Shown piece by piece: positions 12,901 through 24,425 of a stretch of 64,000 nucleotides of DNA. A program made the position numbers and the translations under genes. The notes below the pieces were generated by a model, which saw nothing but the letters and a program-made list of their open reading frames with translations, was not told the origin of the DNA and ran no database searches. Numbering within the stretch: position 1 is the stretch's first letter; each line of letters starts with the position of its first letter. The DNA lies in NCBI GenBank assembly GCA_038501625.1, contig JAZAYU010000003.1, positions 5,780,796 to 5,844,795 on the forward strand, given 5' to 3'. The stretch comes from Corbicula japonica. Lineage: Eukaryota; Mollusca; Bivalvia; Venerida; Cyrenidae.

Positions 12901-15900
12901 TTCGAATGCTTACTACAGTGTACATCATTTCAGCTACATAGTTATATTCTTTATGACAATAATGTTAATTAATTGGTTTTAGCATAACTGTTGTTGTGCC
13001 AAAAGACATAATTTGCTTAGATAAGTCGAATGTATGTTGTTCAGACTTCATAATGTAAGATACTGTATTATCAACTTAATAATCGAAAAATAAAGAATAC
13101 TTTAATACACAATATTGTGACCGTTGTTACAATTCTTAAAGTAAAGATGTATTAAGTTTGATCCATTTCCGAATACTTTGAACCGAATATTTAAATTTCA
13201 AACTACGGCTATGCATGATTTTTAAGAAACCTAGATGAATATCATGATCTTTAAGCTGATGGCGACAGTCTTGATCCTGATAGATCATGATTAAATTGTC
13301 AATCAACAGAAAACTAAAATTTCGGATTAAATGTCAGACTTAATATTGGATTTCATTTCGCAAGCAATTTGAACAAAATCTCCGAAGTGAAGTATTTATG
13401 TAAATGTCGTCACTCGCTCATCCTAGGGTTGGTGGCGAAAATCGGGCCTGTTAGATTTCATATTTAATTTTTCATATTTTTCAGCGTCCTTGCCTATAAA
13501 GATTGCATACGTGTTCATATGGTAATTCCGTTTAATACTGCATGAAAATCGAAAAGCTCTTCACCTATTGTTGCATTGTTTCATTTTGGTCTCATACCAC
13601 TGTCCAGATAAATCCAACACTCGTTGAATCACATTCCGCGTTTTCCGTTTAATTGCTTGAAATTTTTATAAAAAGAGTCAAAGCTGATCCCCTAGACCAG
13701 GCTACTTTTCTTGATCAAAACATACGTTGACAGTATTGTCACTGGAACTTTGCAGAACATTTTTTTCGCTTCACCAGCAGTAATGGTTGTGCGCGATTCC
13801 CACCCGTGTTATATACTGACGGACTTTACAAACGCATCACTGAAATAGAGATCTTAATGTGTACACTGATGCATCAGAATAAATTACAAGTACCTTTCAA
13901 TATTTTATTGGTATGGCAAAATAAAAATATCTGGGTATTGTTTGGAAGGGTTCGTCAAAGGTAGTATCCAGATTTTGGTTTAAATAATATATAATAGCTT
14001 GTTTTTCTTCATAGTAACCACCTTAAGGAAATACCTGAAAAAATGGGTGATGCGTATTATGTTCGGTAGTGCCATTTTGAGCTTATTGAAAAAAATTCTG
14101 TCTGTCCTTCCTAATGTATGTTTGTTTGTTTGTCTCTTGATGCAATATTTCATGCCTCGGTCTTGTCTGTCTTTTATATTTTGTATTTATATAATTGGGT
14201 CGATGCATTAATCGCTCTTTCTGTGCCAGTCTCCGTAAGAATTATACTTAACAAATTAAATTATGATTATTTTTGCAAAGAACACCCGGGAATTGTATTA
14301 GTTATCAAAGACTCAGACACCTGTTGATTTCTGCAGCAACAAGAGTTCCTATGGAATTTTAGGATAAGATAAGGATTTTGATTAATAGTTTTTATCTGTT
14401 ATAACTAACATTAATTTCACCAGAGATATTTTGATAGCTTAAACATGTGTGCAATCATTCTAAAATGCTACTTGCGAATGTTGAGTCTCAGTGGAAATGA
14501 TCGGAACAGAAACCCGTTTCATCTTAAAAAAACAACCTTTTAACACAAATAACATCACATCACATGCTTAACAGACAGTTAATGAATAAACTTATTCATA
14601 TCGTATTCTATATTTGGTCCGGTTTCCTTTTTTACATTTTCGTTTTACTACTGTTTTAACAGGTTGTTTGGAGACGCACGGATAGTTCATTTCCTCTCAC
14701 TTCCGGAACAATGACAGTTATTGATGACAAACGCATACAAGTTGCGCATGTCGAATATAAGAACCAATGGGATCTTCACATAAAAGATGTCAAATTGGGA
14801 GACAGAGGTGTTTATGAATGCCAGATCTCGTCGAAGGATAGGACTGTCAGGCGAATAATTACTCTTAATGTTAATGGTATGACATTTATGCACTTAACAT
14901 ATTTTAAAATTTAGGGTATTTTGTTATGTATCATATTGTATCTTTAATAAACATGTGTGATGGTATTTAATGTCTATTGCTAAAACATTATTAACAATAT
15001 GGTAAGATGATGCAATTTTATACCCACGCGAAACAAAATAATACCACAGTACTCCAAATTCCGCATTGTGTAGTATAATAAAAAGCGTTAGAAGAGTTTT
15101 CCTTAAAGCGAAAAGTTTTGTTAATTTAAAAAGTTAAAAATGCAAATTTGAAAGCCACCGAACACGACAGTTAAGAAAATATTGCAAGCTCGGTATGATT
15201 GAGCTTGACCATTTACAATAAAATAAAAAGTTACATCTAAAACAAGTAGTTTTATTCATCCCAAACGGTGTGCATATGACAGTGGGGAAGGAATCGTCAG
15301 TGTGGTATTTTAAGATTAACACCATTCCATCATGGGCAGCTAAAGGTAATAGAATAAAAAAAAGTGCTTGACCTAAACAAAATATCAATCTGCAAAATTG
15401 AATAATTAGCATTTTGAAAGAAGGTCTCTGAATATAAATTTTGCCTATCTTAATGTAGGCGTCAAATTCGGAAATTATAAGGCAATGACCAAAATGATTT
15501 GTTCTGTGATATCAAAACAACCAATACAAATTGTTTCGCAATATTTAAACATAGTTTTTAAGTTTTTATACGAGTACGATTAACCAGAACCACGATTTTT
15601 AAAGATCGTATATGACAACAATATCATCGCTATTGATTAACAGGCCATTTTAAGTCTACTATCACGTTTATTAAAAACACTGTTTTGAAGGCTCGATTTG
15701 ATCGAGATTTTTAAAGAATAAAAATTAAAGTTGTAAAAATTACTGCCTGGATTACACTGGACAGTTTGTAGAGAACCTTCACAAAATAATGCATTAGTAA
15801 TGCCGGCTGTTCACGAGAACTGGTTCAGACAAATAATATGTTAACCTTTTACACAAGGAGTTAAAATATTCTTACCTATTCAAAAAGATTCTTAGACTAC

Positions 15901-18348
15901 TAATGTTCATCTTGTTATTTTTACAGAGCCCAAGGTCGAGATACCAGAAATCAATATAACTGAACCCCAATATGTTGAACGTGGCGAACCAATTGTGCTT
16001 CAGTGTAATGCTACTGGCGATAACTACCCACCAGATGAAATGGACTGGTTTAGAAACGGCCAGAAAATTGCCTCAAAGATTTCTGAAGGAATACATATAT
16101 CAAAACAATATGACATATCCAAGCGGAAATTTACAAGTGTTCTAAAAATAGACAGAGCAGCAATGGAAGATGACGGCACCTACGTGTGTCGTTCTTCTAA
16201 TATGCAAATCACAAGTACAAAAGTGAATGTATTAAATGGTAAGTACATTTAAGGGTAAAACAATTCAAAGTTGCTGTAATTTGATGCTAGAACATCAAAA
16301 GTACAATACCGCCTTGGCGTGTTTCCCGGCGATGTTCCTCGATTTTCAGAACTGGAAATTGCCCGCTACAAAACCGGCTGACACCGACCGGACGTTTTAT
16401 TGTCTTCTGGTGTTTAAATGACCGTTTGTTTTCTACGCAAAATATTTCCATTGAAAGCAAACCAGAAAAAACAGTCACCTTCAGAATTCAGATTCTTTGC
16501 ATTTCACATAACCATTTAACAGGTAATAGAGAGAACATGTTTATGATATCAAAAATTCAGTATACAAAAAGTGTTATAGTTCAAGAAGAGCCACATTGAT
16601 CAAACACTGCCTCCTCACACAGTCAAAACTGGAGAGGAAAAAAGAGCACCTGCTTATTTTATGATCAATTCCAAAAAGACACAACAAACAATTAACACAA
16701 AAAACACCAAACTACATGTTCCGCGGTTACAAAATTGAAAAGCTTAGCGGCAAAATATAATTATTGTCTTTGAAAAACACGCTTTAACAATCATGTACTT
16801 TTTGGACTTATCGACTTATTTGAAAAGCAATATGTTGCACGATTTGAGCAATAGTGTAAATAATTTGTAAAAGATCCTGAGATTTAATCATGCACGTTAG
16901 AGATTCATTTATTTACACAGAAAATTTGATAAAGCGTTATATTTTATCACATATACAGTACCATCTAATTCATATTACCATGTGAATGTCAAATGACGCG
17001 ATGTTTCGAACACTTCTCGTAGGAACACTATGCCAGTCACGCCATTGAGTCACGAGTTGTAATAACGATATAAAAGAAAATGTTAGGAACAAACTGGTCT
17101 GAAGGTTATAAAGCTGAGATTGGAAACCAGTCTCAAATCTCAAGCATCTGATTGGCTGAAATGGCGACCAGTCACAAAAAAGAAATTATTCTTTGTCAAA
17201 TTTTAAACTAGGTTCCGGGTCTCTTACCTGACACTTAATTAATTACTTTTAACAGGTCAAATAATTTACACAAGAGATAATGATGATAAAATTAGATTAA
17301 GATTTTTAAATACAGACAATAGATTTAAATTAAAGACACTAAGTTTATTCTTGGACATTATTAGAAAACCCATAAATTCATGACAAACTATATTTCAAGG
17401 ACAGCAAAATATCATAAAATTATATCACAGTACATTTACTTTTTTTATAATTACTAATAATAACTAACTATTATATGCATGTTCTTTTCCATACACACCT
17501 AATGGTTTTGTACATAATCCAAATCAATATATTTTCTGTATACACGATTATTGCTTAAGCATTATAATTTCGTTACAACTACACATATTGTGTAATATAT
17601 GTTGAATTAATGTTTCCAATTATGTTGTCGTCAATTATTATCATAATGTATATATTTCATGTTTTTGCTATTGTTGCTGTCTGTATTAAGAATCTTAGCA
17701 TGTAAATAAAGTTTTGAAGTTTAAAGTTTAAAATTTCTGCCATAGTCGTTTCAAACAGGTCGATGTGGAAAGTAAACATCACCAAAACTCGATTATAAAC
17801 TTCAAACACAATAATTTTGCCTCTGTTTTCATGTGGCTATTCCTGCTGTACATATTTCTTTTTTTTTCAAGATAATAACTAAGAATAATACTTTGGATGT
17901 TTCCTATTTTTGCACGTTATGTAAGTATGCCGGTAAGTGTTATTGTATTCACATTAAATAATGTTCTGCTTATTTATTTTTCAGCCGAATCTTCAAATAT
18001 GAAAAGAGGTATTTAAAATGTTTTACTGTATTTCTTCATGTTTAAGCATTTAAATTTATTGTTGTGGTTTTTAAACTTTAAAATTGCTTATTGTAAAGCA
18101 GACAGGACAATAAAATTTATTTCAAACATTGATATCAATTGAAAGCATTACAGTCTTTATTATTAAAGTTTTATCCTCATTTATTTATATATTTATTTAC
18201 AGGAACGGCGGGAGAGCATGGTACGGAACAACTAAGCGCGTATTCTTCTTCATCAACATATTTTCACATCAAAAGAACAGTGTTAATTGATGTAATCTTA
18301 ATGTTTATAACCCGATATATATGGACGTCATCCTACTTTGTTTCGTGA
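6902..18348 (+). CDS. Two-Ig-domain cell-surface protein (zig-8/DPR/lachesin-like), six coding exons
   Basis: Six coding exons join without a frame break: 6902-6980, 8788-8909, 14663-14876, 15927-16238, 17985-18008 and 18203-18348. All introns are GT-AG. The product is about 298 residues. Residues 1-26 form a hydrophobic signal peptide (CMFIVFFIW core). Ig1 covers about 40-138, with Cys58, Trp70 and the DRGVYEC motif ending at Cys120. Ig2 covers about 140-242, with Cys165, Trp179 and DDGTYVC ending at Cys226. Likely N-glycosylation sites are NVS45, NIT148 and NAT166. The tail is Ser/Thr-rich, then hydrophobic (TVLIDVILMFI), which suggests a GPI signal or a membrane anchor. The family acts in neuronal recognition and adhesion outside the cell. 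Lachesin and IgLON proteins usually have three Ig domains, whereas zig and DPR proteins have two, so the latter fits better. The exact orthologue is unproven, and further 5' non-coding exons are possible. Confidence 0.88.
6981..8787 (+). other. Intron 1 of the two-Ig gene
   Basis: GT-AG intron of 1.8 kb. Its 3' end carries the three-unit 74-bp repeat described separately. The rest is AT-rich and I see nothing else in it. Confidence 0.7.
8564..8787 (+). repeat. 74-bp tandem repeat, three units, each ending in a splice-acceptor-like tract
   Basis: Units begin at about 8564, 8638 and 8712 with GACTACGTTAAAAACTACG (GACTATG in the second) and contain TATATCAATAAAACATAAAT. Each unit ends in a T-rich tract plus AG (TATTTAAG or TATTTCAG). 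The last unit ends at the true acceptor of exon 2 (8787), and a further TATTTCAG precedes the first unit at 8563. The units are nearly identical, so the expansion is young. Use of the first acceptor would read D-Y-V-K-N-Y and hit a TAA after about 11 codons. Confidence 0.9.
8788..8909 (+). other. Coding exon 2 of the two-Ig gene (first half of Ig1)
   Basis: Acceptor TTTATTTCAG, donor GTACGTAAAG at 8910. It encodes the mature N-terminus and Ig1 strands A-B, with VGDKAVLSCSI and NLGTKT. It starts in phase 1 and ends in phase 0. An intron between the B-strand Cys and the C-strand Trp splits Ig1. Confidence 0.85.
9642..9745 (+). repeat. tRNA-derived SINE
   Basis: A tRNA-like head: GTCCCGGTTAGCTCAATTGG (A box) followed 40-50 bases later by CTGGTTCGCTCCC (B box), ending GAGGCAATATGATTTT. 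The cloverleaf is not canonical: the anticodon arm region is disrupted and the acceptor stem does not pair. It matches the two minus-strand copies at 48.2-48.66 kb, so it is a SINE and not a tRNA gene. Confidence 0.75.
11500..11625 (-). repeat. Fragment of dispersed repeat family A, inverted
   Basis: TGCCATCGTGTTCTTGCTGA and CACCAGGTGCTCTAGTCTC are the complement of the segment at about 57735-57790 (AGCAAGAACACGATGACAGG). The same family is seen at 24.4, 57.3 and 61.8 kb. No coding capacity. Confidence 0.7.
11649..11796. repeat. Fold-back (hairpin) element, copy 3, near-perfect palindrome
   Basis: About 148 bp. The left arm GCCCAAGGTTATAAAGCTGA and right arm TCAGCTTTATAACCTTCAGC mirror each other through a centre of GGCGACCAGTCGCC. 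The inner arms contain CTCAAGCATCTGATTGGCTG and its complement. Transcribed, it would form a long double-stranded hairpin inside intron 2. Confidence 0.92.
14663..14876 (+). other. Coding exon 3 of the two-Ig gene (second half of Ig1)
   Basis: Acceptor TGTTTTAACAG, donor GTATGACATT. It encodes VVWRRTDSS through DRGVYECQIS to LNVN. The C-strand Trp and F-strand Cys are present. It starts in phase 0 and ends in phase 1. Confidence 0.88.
14877..15926 (+). other. Intron 3 of the two-Ig gene
   Basis: GT-AG intron of about 1.05 kb, AT-rich. I see no repeat or gene in it. Confidence 0.7.
15927..16238 (+). other. Coding exon 4 of the two-Ig gene (Ig2)
   Basis: Acceptor TTATTTTTACAG, donor GTAAGTACAT. 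It encodes the whole second Ig domain: EPIVLQCNATG, the C-strand DWFRNG, and EDDGTYVCRSS. Phase 1 at both ends, so the exon is symmetrical, as is usual for one-exon Ig domains. Confidence 0.9.
16600..16705 (+). repeat. Fragment of dispersed repeat family A
   Basis: CCTCCTCACACAGTCAAAAC and ACAAACAATTAACACAAAAA align with 57380-57465 (CCTCCCCACACAGTCAAGAA, ACTAACAATTAACAAAAATG). Short and diverged. Confidence 0.55.
17100..17174. repeat. Fold-back element, copy 4, left half only
   Basis: GAAGGTTATAAAGCTGAGAT through CTGATTGGCTGAAATGGCGA CCAGTC matches the left arm of the copy at 11649 up to its centre. The right arm is missing, so this is a half-element that cannot fold back on itself. Confidence 0.85.
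17240..17735 (+). mobile_element. 5'-truncated LINE copy (3' UTR only)
   Basis: From about 17305 this aligns with the 3' end of the LINE at 34195-34590, with shared blocks AATAGATTTAAATTAAAGA, AGCAAAATATCATAAAATTA and AGCATGTAAATAAAGTTT at the end. It lies in the same orientation as the Ig gene. Only untranslated sequence is present. The 5' truncation is typical of target-primed insertion. Confidence 0.88.
17985..18008 (+). other. Coding microexon 5 of the two-Ig gene
   Basis: Only 24 nt, flanked by TATTTTTCAG and GTATTTAAAA. It encodes AESSNMKR and is symmetrical (phase 1 at both ends), so skipping it would keep the frame. It lies between Ig2 and the C-terminal tail. Called from splice sites and phase only; transcripts would be needed to prove it. 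Confidence 0.6.
18203..18348 (+). other. Coding exon 6 of the two-Ig gene (C-terminal tail)
   Basis: Acceptor TATTTATTTACAG. It encodes a small, polar stretch (TAGEHGTEQLSAYSSSS) followed by a hydrophobic end and a TGA stop at 18346-18348. This fits a GPI-attachment signal, though the Arg in the hydrophobic part is unusual. An AATAAA at 19400-19405 is a possible but distant poly(A) signal. Confidence 0.72.
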
Positions 18349-18870
18349 TACTGGGAGAAACGCCTTTAGTGTTTGAAATAATAGTAAAGCATTGTACTGA
18401 AAGACAGTGGGTTTTTAGTCAATTAAATTCGCGAAATGATAAAAGATGAAGTTCAAAATGTTTGTATATTTTCAGGGATCACGTTATATGTTATTGTTGT
18501 TTAGAATAGAAAATAGTGGAAGAAATATTCTACGAAAATCTACAATGTGAACTCAAACTGAAGTCTTTTCACTTTGATTAATTGTGAAAAACATCTTATA
18601 GTAAAGTGCACAGGATATAAGAATATTATGCATAGCATTGTATTTACAATTATAAGACCAGGAACAATTGTAACTTAAGAAAACTCTAATATTTTATTAA
18701 CAATTTGGTAAATCGTTTTACTTAAAATAAGTTTTGGACTTTGAGCACATGGTTTCAGTGATAATATGAAGTAACTTGAAATTCAGTTTAAATGTGTGGT
18801 ACATTTCGTCTTCACAAATCAGCTGTTACAGAGACAGTCCATGATATTTATTTATTTATATTATTATTTT

Positions 18871-18930
<60 letters not shown>

Positions 18931-20659
18931 TGTTATTGATTTCAAAAGAAAAGCAACCCCATCGCATCACCAAATATTAAATACAAAAGCTCCGAGTGAT
19001 ACCATGTCATTTTAATGTACGTCACATTTATTGGGGTCGACATTACTTCGGAACGAATAAACGGTATTTTATGTTCAGTGTAGTGTGTCGTATGATGATT
19101 TTCCAAAACAACCATATTGGCTGATAGCGAAGCGATAGAACGTACATAGAAGAAAGATATAAAATCATTTGCACAATTTAGACAAAATTTACAATGTATC
19201 GTGGTAAGGAAACTATTTGCATATCTTATTAGTATATGTGTGAATAAGTTTTGGACTGTCACTTTAATATTAAAAATTGACTGCCACAGAAAGTTATCGA
19301 GATACAGAAATATATCTTCAATTCAAACTTCTGATCATCAGAAGTTATTGTCGAGTATCCTATATTAGGAATATATTATTGGTTCATTTTGATTTCATGA
19401 ATAAATGTTACAAAATATTATTTGGCATCGTAAGTGTAACAATGTGAAGTTAGTTTATGTTTCTGAAAGTCGTATGAGGCGTGTTTTGCTTCAGACATTG
19501 CATACAATAAAAAATACGCAAGAGAGACATTTTGTTCAATCCCTAAACAGCATGGTGAAAATAGTGAAAATACTTAAGTGGGTCAGGACATCGTTCTTTC
19601 CATCAACACACACAGGCTCAAGAATTGCCTAATACCTATTCACAAATTTAGTTATGTTATCTTATTGAAATGTACACATAAATCAAATCATGTTCACATG
19701 AGTACCATTATATAAGAATGAGTTGTTGTCGGTTTTTGCTGTTATTTGTTAATTTTTTGTTTAGTTTTTTCTGTTGTTTTTTTTCCAAAAACTACCATTA
19801 TAAGAAAAGAAATTGAACGAATCTGATTTGTTTAACTACAATGTATTTGATTTTCTTTCCAAAGTCTGATATTTTATTTGCTTTAAATGCCATATGTCTT
19901 CTATTTATTTGCTTCCATATGTCTTATCATTACTTTCATATGACGATGGTACATATAGTTTCAATGTGTATTACCGTTATTACGCTTTTAAACCTTTGAA
20001 AAAAAATTGTCTTTCACAATTCAACATTATGTGATATCTGTGAAAAATGTGTAATTTTTAGTAATGTATTGTAAGATAACAAGTAGCTTTATAGTTTTTG
20101 TTACCATCTGTCATCTTCGAATGTTAAACATGATATTTTATTAGTCCAGAAATGTATTAATACAGCTGTATAACAACCTTACTTTTTTGTTGTATAGTAC
20201 TTACGTGTATTATTAATGTCTTTAAATAATCTAGTTTTCATTATTTATACGCCCAACTGAAACTAACAAGTTTACCTTCAATCTTGTAGACTCGCAAAAA
20301 TTGACGCAGCAAATTTTAAAATTTTATTAAACAAAACATTCTGGAAACTCCTTATATACGCATAAAGAGCAAATATTTGCACTAAATCAGAATATACAGT
20401 CTTGGTTCATAATTGTTCAATTTACATAACCAACAATAGATTCAATCTTACAATTTGCATATTCACTATTTGCAGGCTTTCCTCAGATTGCATGTGAGAA
20501 TAGACATAAAAATTTTCTGTATAACAAGGTTATTTCAGCTGTGTCAGAGTGAAATGTAACCGTCCATAATTTAAATCGGTAGTAGCCAGATTGTACTTTT
20601 TCATAATACGTGTATGATTTGTTTGAACACAGGTACCTGAAGTGCCATCAGAAAACATC
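18349..20659. other. 3' flank of the Ig gene, non-coding
   Basis: Probable 3' UTR followed by intergenic AT-rich DNA. Apart from the TTA microsatellite at 18862-18931, I see no element or gene. Confidence 0.5.
18862..18931. repeat. (TTA)n microsatellite
   Basis: A T-run followed by about 17 TTA units. The poly-Tyr reading frame across it is an artefact. Confidence 0.95.
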
Positions 20660-21524
20660 AACATCACGGTGCCTACCCATATCGGCTGTTTCTTTGCGAA
20701 ATTCGCTATATCGGCTGTTTCTTTGCTTCGGCAACGGCTATTCTTTGCTAATAACAATGGATGGAGAGCATATGTCAGAGATTCCAGACGCAAATGTTAC
20801 AGATATAAGGTATATTGTACAAAAAAGGTTGTGCACGGAACATTAGAATGTCTAAACTATGCATTGTAGTGTTTACTTTTTAAATGTCGGCGATTGTGGC
20901 CGAAGTCGCGATGAAACTAGTTGACGATACACAGACGTAGAGCACAGATCCAGCTTTTCTGCAGTCTATAACGAGTGTTTGCTTTGATATCTAACGTATC
21001 AAGCGATATATTATACTCATTTCTTCGATATTCTTCCAAAAATACTTACAAATAGGTAGAAATATTAATAGATTTATCCAAAACCCTTTACTTTCGGTTT
21101 AATTGGGGCACCGGCGGCCGCTCTGCTCACCAGTTTTTGATGCACAGGCTGACTCTCTACATTGCGCAGAGGTAGGCTTAACGATAATGACTACTTAGGC
21201 ACCTGTTTACACACTGTTTTATGGAGAATTTAGAATTTTGTCACTGTATTCTCCTTATTAGAATGTCAAATAACGTTACATGAGCAGGGGACTTCGAAGT
21301 TGAACGAGAAACCTTAAGGCTTATCGCAGCTGTGTTAATATCTTTTTTATGTAAGGTTGATGCATACATTGCTAAATGTTTATGAAAATGCTAATAGATA
21401 TGTTTAACAAAAATAAAGCTTTTCAAAACTTTAACAAGGTTAAACACATTTTTGATATGTACAGCCTATGTACATTCTATATTGCAGTTTTAGCACAGAA
21501 CTCCACTTGCCCATTTATTGGTTT

Positions 21525-21685
21525 ATTCGCCTGTTCATTCGTTCGTCCGTTCGTTCATCGTCCGTTTTCCATCAACCGAACGTCTGTCGCTAGTTCTATC
21601 TCTCATCCCTTCCTCCCTCTCTCCGTTCATTCGTCCTTTTATCCACCTGAACGTCCATCCGTCCGTCCATTCATATTTCTCCCTA
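21525..21685. repeat. Low-complexity TCCG/TTCG tract
   Basis: Irregular repetition of GTTCGTCCGTTCG and CATCCGTCCGTCC. The long reading frames over it are compositional. Confidence 0.7.
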
Positions 21686-21782
21686 GTAGTCCGTTTAATT
21701 GAACCTGTTCTATAAAATGATCATTTGGTTGTATAGCCTTACATTATATTATCTGAACAATTTTCTTTAAAATCACTTTTTA

Positions 21783-22018
21783 TACGCCCGTCGAAAATAG
21801 GTCATATTATGGGAACACCCATGGCGGCCAGGCGAGCGGGCATCCAACCTCTGGGCGGCGTCCACAGCGATGTCCGCTCAATAACTTAAACAGTTGTTGA
21901 CCGATCTTCATGACACTTAAGAAAAATGTTTGTGTTCATAGTATTTCGGCCATATTCGATAACCAGCGAAATCGCTCAAGCCACTACAGAGGTTGGACGC
22001 CCGCTCGCATGGCCGCCA
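21783..22018. repeat. Inner inverted repeat with ACGCCCGTCGAAA motif
   Basis: CATGGCGGCCAGGCGAGCGG near 21822 and its near-complement at about 21990-22018 flank a stretch containing GTTGACCGATCTTCATGACA. Dispersed repeats with this opening are, from memory, common in bivalve genomes. It may be a second element nested in, or carried by, the one at 20665. Confidence 0.55.
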
Positions 22019-22106
22019 GAGGCAATAGCCGTTGCAGAGGCAAAGAAACAGCCGATATAGCGAATTTCGCAAAGAAACAGTCGATATGGATAGGCACCGT
22101 GAACAT

Positions 22107-24425
22107 AATAATATATCATATACATGATTTATTTCTCCCTATATACCTATATAAGAAACACCAGGAAGGCAACTATAACCCACCCACTAACCACCCACTA
22201 ACCAGATACTAGAATTTTACATCGTTGTCACGTGGTTTTCGCTGGAGAAGAATATCCAAAAAACTGATATCTACTCAATATTCACACATGGTCGAATGGG
22301 ATATTATTAAAAACTCACTTGATGCGATTGCATTGCATTCCTTTTGTAATATGCATATGGAAGAATGTAAAATATGTTGTATCTCGATGGTTTCTGATGG
22401 CATTTCAGGTTTCAAAGCATCCGAATTGAGAAAGTACAGCATGACTAGCCTACGTGTTGGAGACGGTTTATGTAGATATTGTTTTATATAAAATTATTGT
22501 GTACCTCTGTTTGTAAGCCAGTGAACAATTTAATAAAACTTTAATTAATTGAGCATTTACTTGTTAACACATGTTATAAGTACTAATAAACTGAATTATT
22601 TCAAAGCTTTTTCTTACCTATATTAATTTTACTACCTTTAGATTGGAAGTGAAGTAGTTGATACCGCAGCTGAACCGCAGATTGTGAAGTTAATTTAACA
22701 TTTTGTTTCGTGGAAACACCTTTCATTTGATAATCTCATGCTGTTTTAAAGTCGAACCGAAAAACAAAGTTGTACACTTAAAAAGTTTTGGGAAATGTAA
22801 GTACGGAATAGACAGAATATCTTATTTCGGGTGGTTATCGAAACTCAAAATATTTGTTTCGTGCAAATCATGTGAAAAAAAATCAATAAAATCAAATCAA
22901 TTATGCAAAAGACTTTTTCGGGTACATCACACTTTTCGTCATTAAATTTTTATTCGGCATTCATTCAACAGAAGTTGTCGTTTTGTTAAGTGTATACTCG
23001 CATTTGATGTGCAAATAAAAATGCGCGTATCAACTAATACTATGAATACTATGAAATGAGAAGACCACACTGTTTTGAAGCATTTTGGGAGCAGCCATTG
23101 TAGTCGTCCAGTTAATCTTAAAAAAAATGATAACACCGTTGATGTATGAAGCACATCTCGTCCTTATGAGGAAACCATGCTGAAATACAACCTAAAATTG
23201 TTCATTAGGATCATTATCATGTCCGGAATAAATTCAGCTTCAGCAACATTTAACCCAAGAAGATCTGCACTTACTGTATTGTGCTTACGGGTTTTTAATA
23301 GCATAAATACACGGAACAAAGACTGATACCAGTAAATAGTTTGAAGAATTTCATTTCATATGTGCATTTTGAAATGGAGTCCCTTTTATGCATGGCTTAA
23401 AAGACAAGTAAGCAAGACCGGATACCAAACTAGACACCCTGCTGATAAAGCTTTATTCATAATTGACTCGGTTGAGCATAAACGCTTGATATGTAAATTA
23501 TTAGCCTTTTATTTAATATATGAAATAAAGTATTTTAAATTAAAAATCAACAAATGTCTTTTGTTTATAAAATTGCAAAGAAAAAGTGTTAATACGCCTT
23601 AGGTTTAATGTTCGAATTCAAAACTAAGCTTTGCATGCACATTAATTTATAATCAGGCATCGACGCTAGCCAATGGCGAAAGAGGAGCCGATGCATCGAG
23701 GCAAGAAAGACGGCCTACTGTTTCAAGCACATGGTCACAAGGAATACTACAATTAGTTGAAGTTTGCGAATAACTTATCGAACAATGTCGTTGTGATAAA
23801 TAAATGGTTATTAATATTCCACATTTAGGCCTATGCGGCAAAGGAAGCATTTACGAAAGGAGCTAGAGTCCAGAAGAAGCATATGTGCGTTAAACCCATT
23901 CTTTTTTGCAACGGGGCCGTCAGATTTACCGGAAGTCTTTATATGTAAACCTAAAAGGTTCAACAAATGGGTTGCGTAAGTGTTAAGTTGTTATATATTA
24001 ATTTTGCAGTTAAATATGAGTAAATTTCATAAATGTAAACATAATCTTACTTTCACATCTATGAACATTTACTTCATCATGATTTGTTTTGTTTTGATTT
24101 TAAGAAATAACTCACTTTATTTTAGTGTGAGTTTATGTTTTATTAAATAAGCAATATAAAACTGGCAGATACTTGTAATCAACTCTTTATTAACGAAACA
24201 ATTTTAAATTTAAATAGGTCGCTTACAACACTCCTCTCTACAGAAAATATAACAAGCGTCGAACCAATGAGGAATTAATTGAAGTTTCAAGAGATTTGTT
24301 AAAAAATTCAGCTTTTCTATTTCACTTTGATATTCAGTCAATCACTTGATAACGATAATTTTGATCTTTAGCCTTAGAAAATTATTTGTCGAATATTCAA
24401 TCTTTTGAAATGAAAAGAGACAATA
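22107..24425. other. Non-coding stretch
   Basis: No convincing exon or element. Short frames such as 22225-22491 (+) show no recognisable domain. Confidence 0.45.

Larger units (their letters stand above)
8910..14662 (+). other. Intron 2 of the two-Ig gene
   Basis: GT-AG intron of 5.75 kb. It contains a tRNA-derived SINE (9642-9745), a minus-oriented piece of a dispersed repeat (about 11500-11625) and a complete fold-back element (11649-11796). A reading frame at 12497-12742 on the minus strand (81 residues, start MLGEMLSCSY) resembles nothing I know and is probably not a gene. Confidence 0.75.
16239..17984 (+). other. Intron 4 of the two-Ig gene
   Basis: GT-AG intron of about 1.75 kb. It contains a family A repeat fragment (about 16600-16705), half of a fold-back element (17100-17174) and a 5'-truncated LINE copy (about 17240-17735). 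Confidence 0.75.
20665..22101. mobile_element. Non-autonomous DNA transposon with ~80-bp inverted repeats
   Basis: The left end CACGGTGCCTACCCATATCG and right end CGATATGGATAGGCACCGTG are inverted repeats that extend about 80 bp inwards. Each TIR holds the motif TATCGRCTGTTTCTTTGC twice. AACAT directly precedes the left end (20660-20664) and directly follows the right end (22102-22106), which looks like a 5-bp target duplication. If one extra base pair is counted as TIR, the duplication is ACA. No transposase frame lies inside. It holds a GTCC-rich low-complexity tract and a second inverted repeat of GGCGAGCGGGCATCCAACCT type. Superfamily not assigned. Confidence 0.82.

Noticed and set aside
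18792..18980. Frame with a poly-Tyr run
   Set aside because: Produced by the TTA microsatellite.
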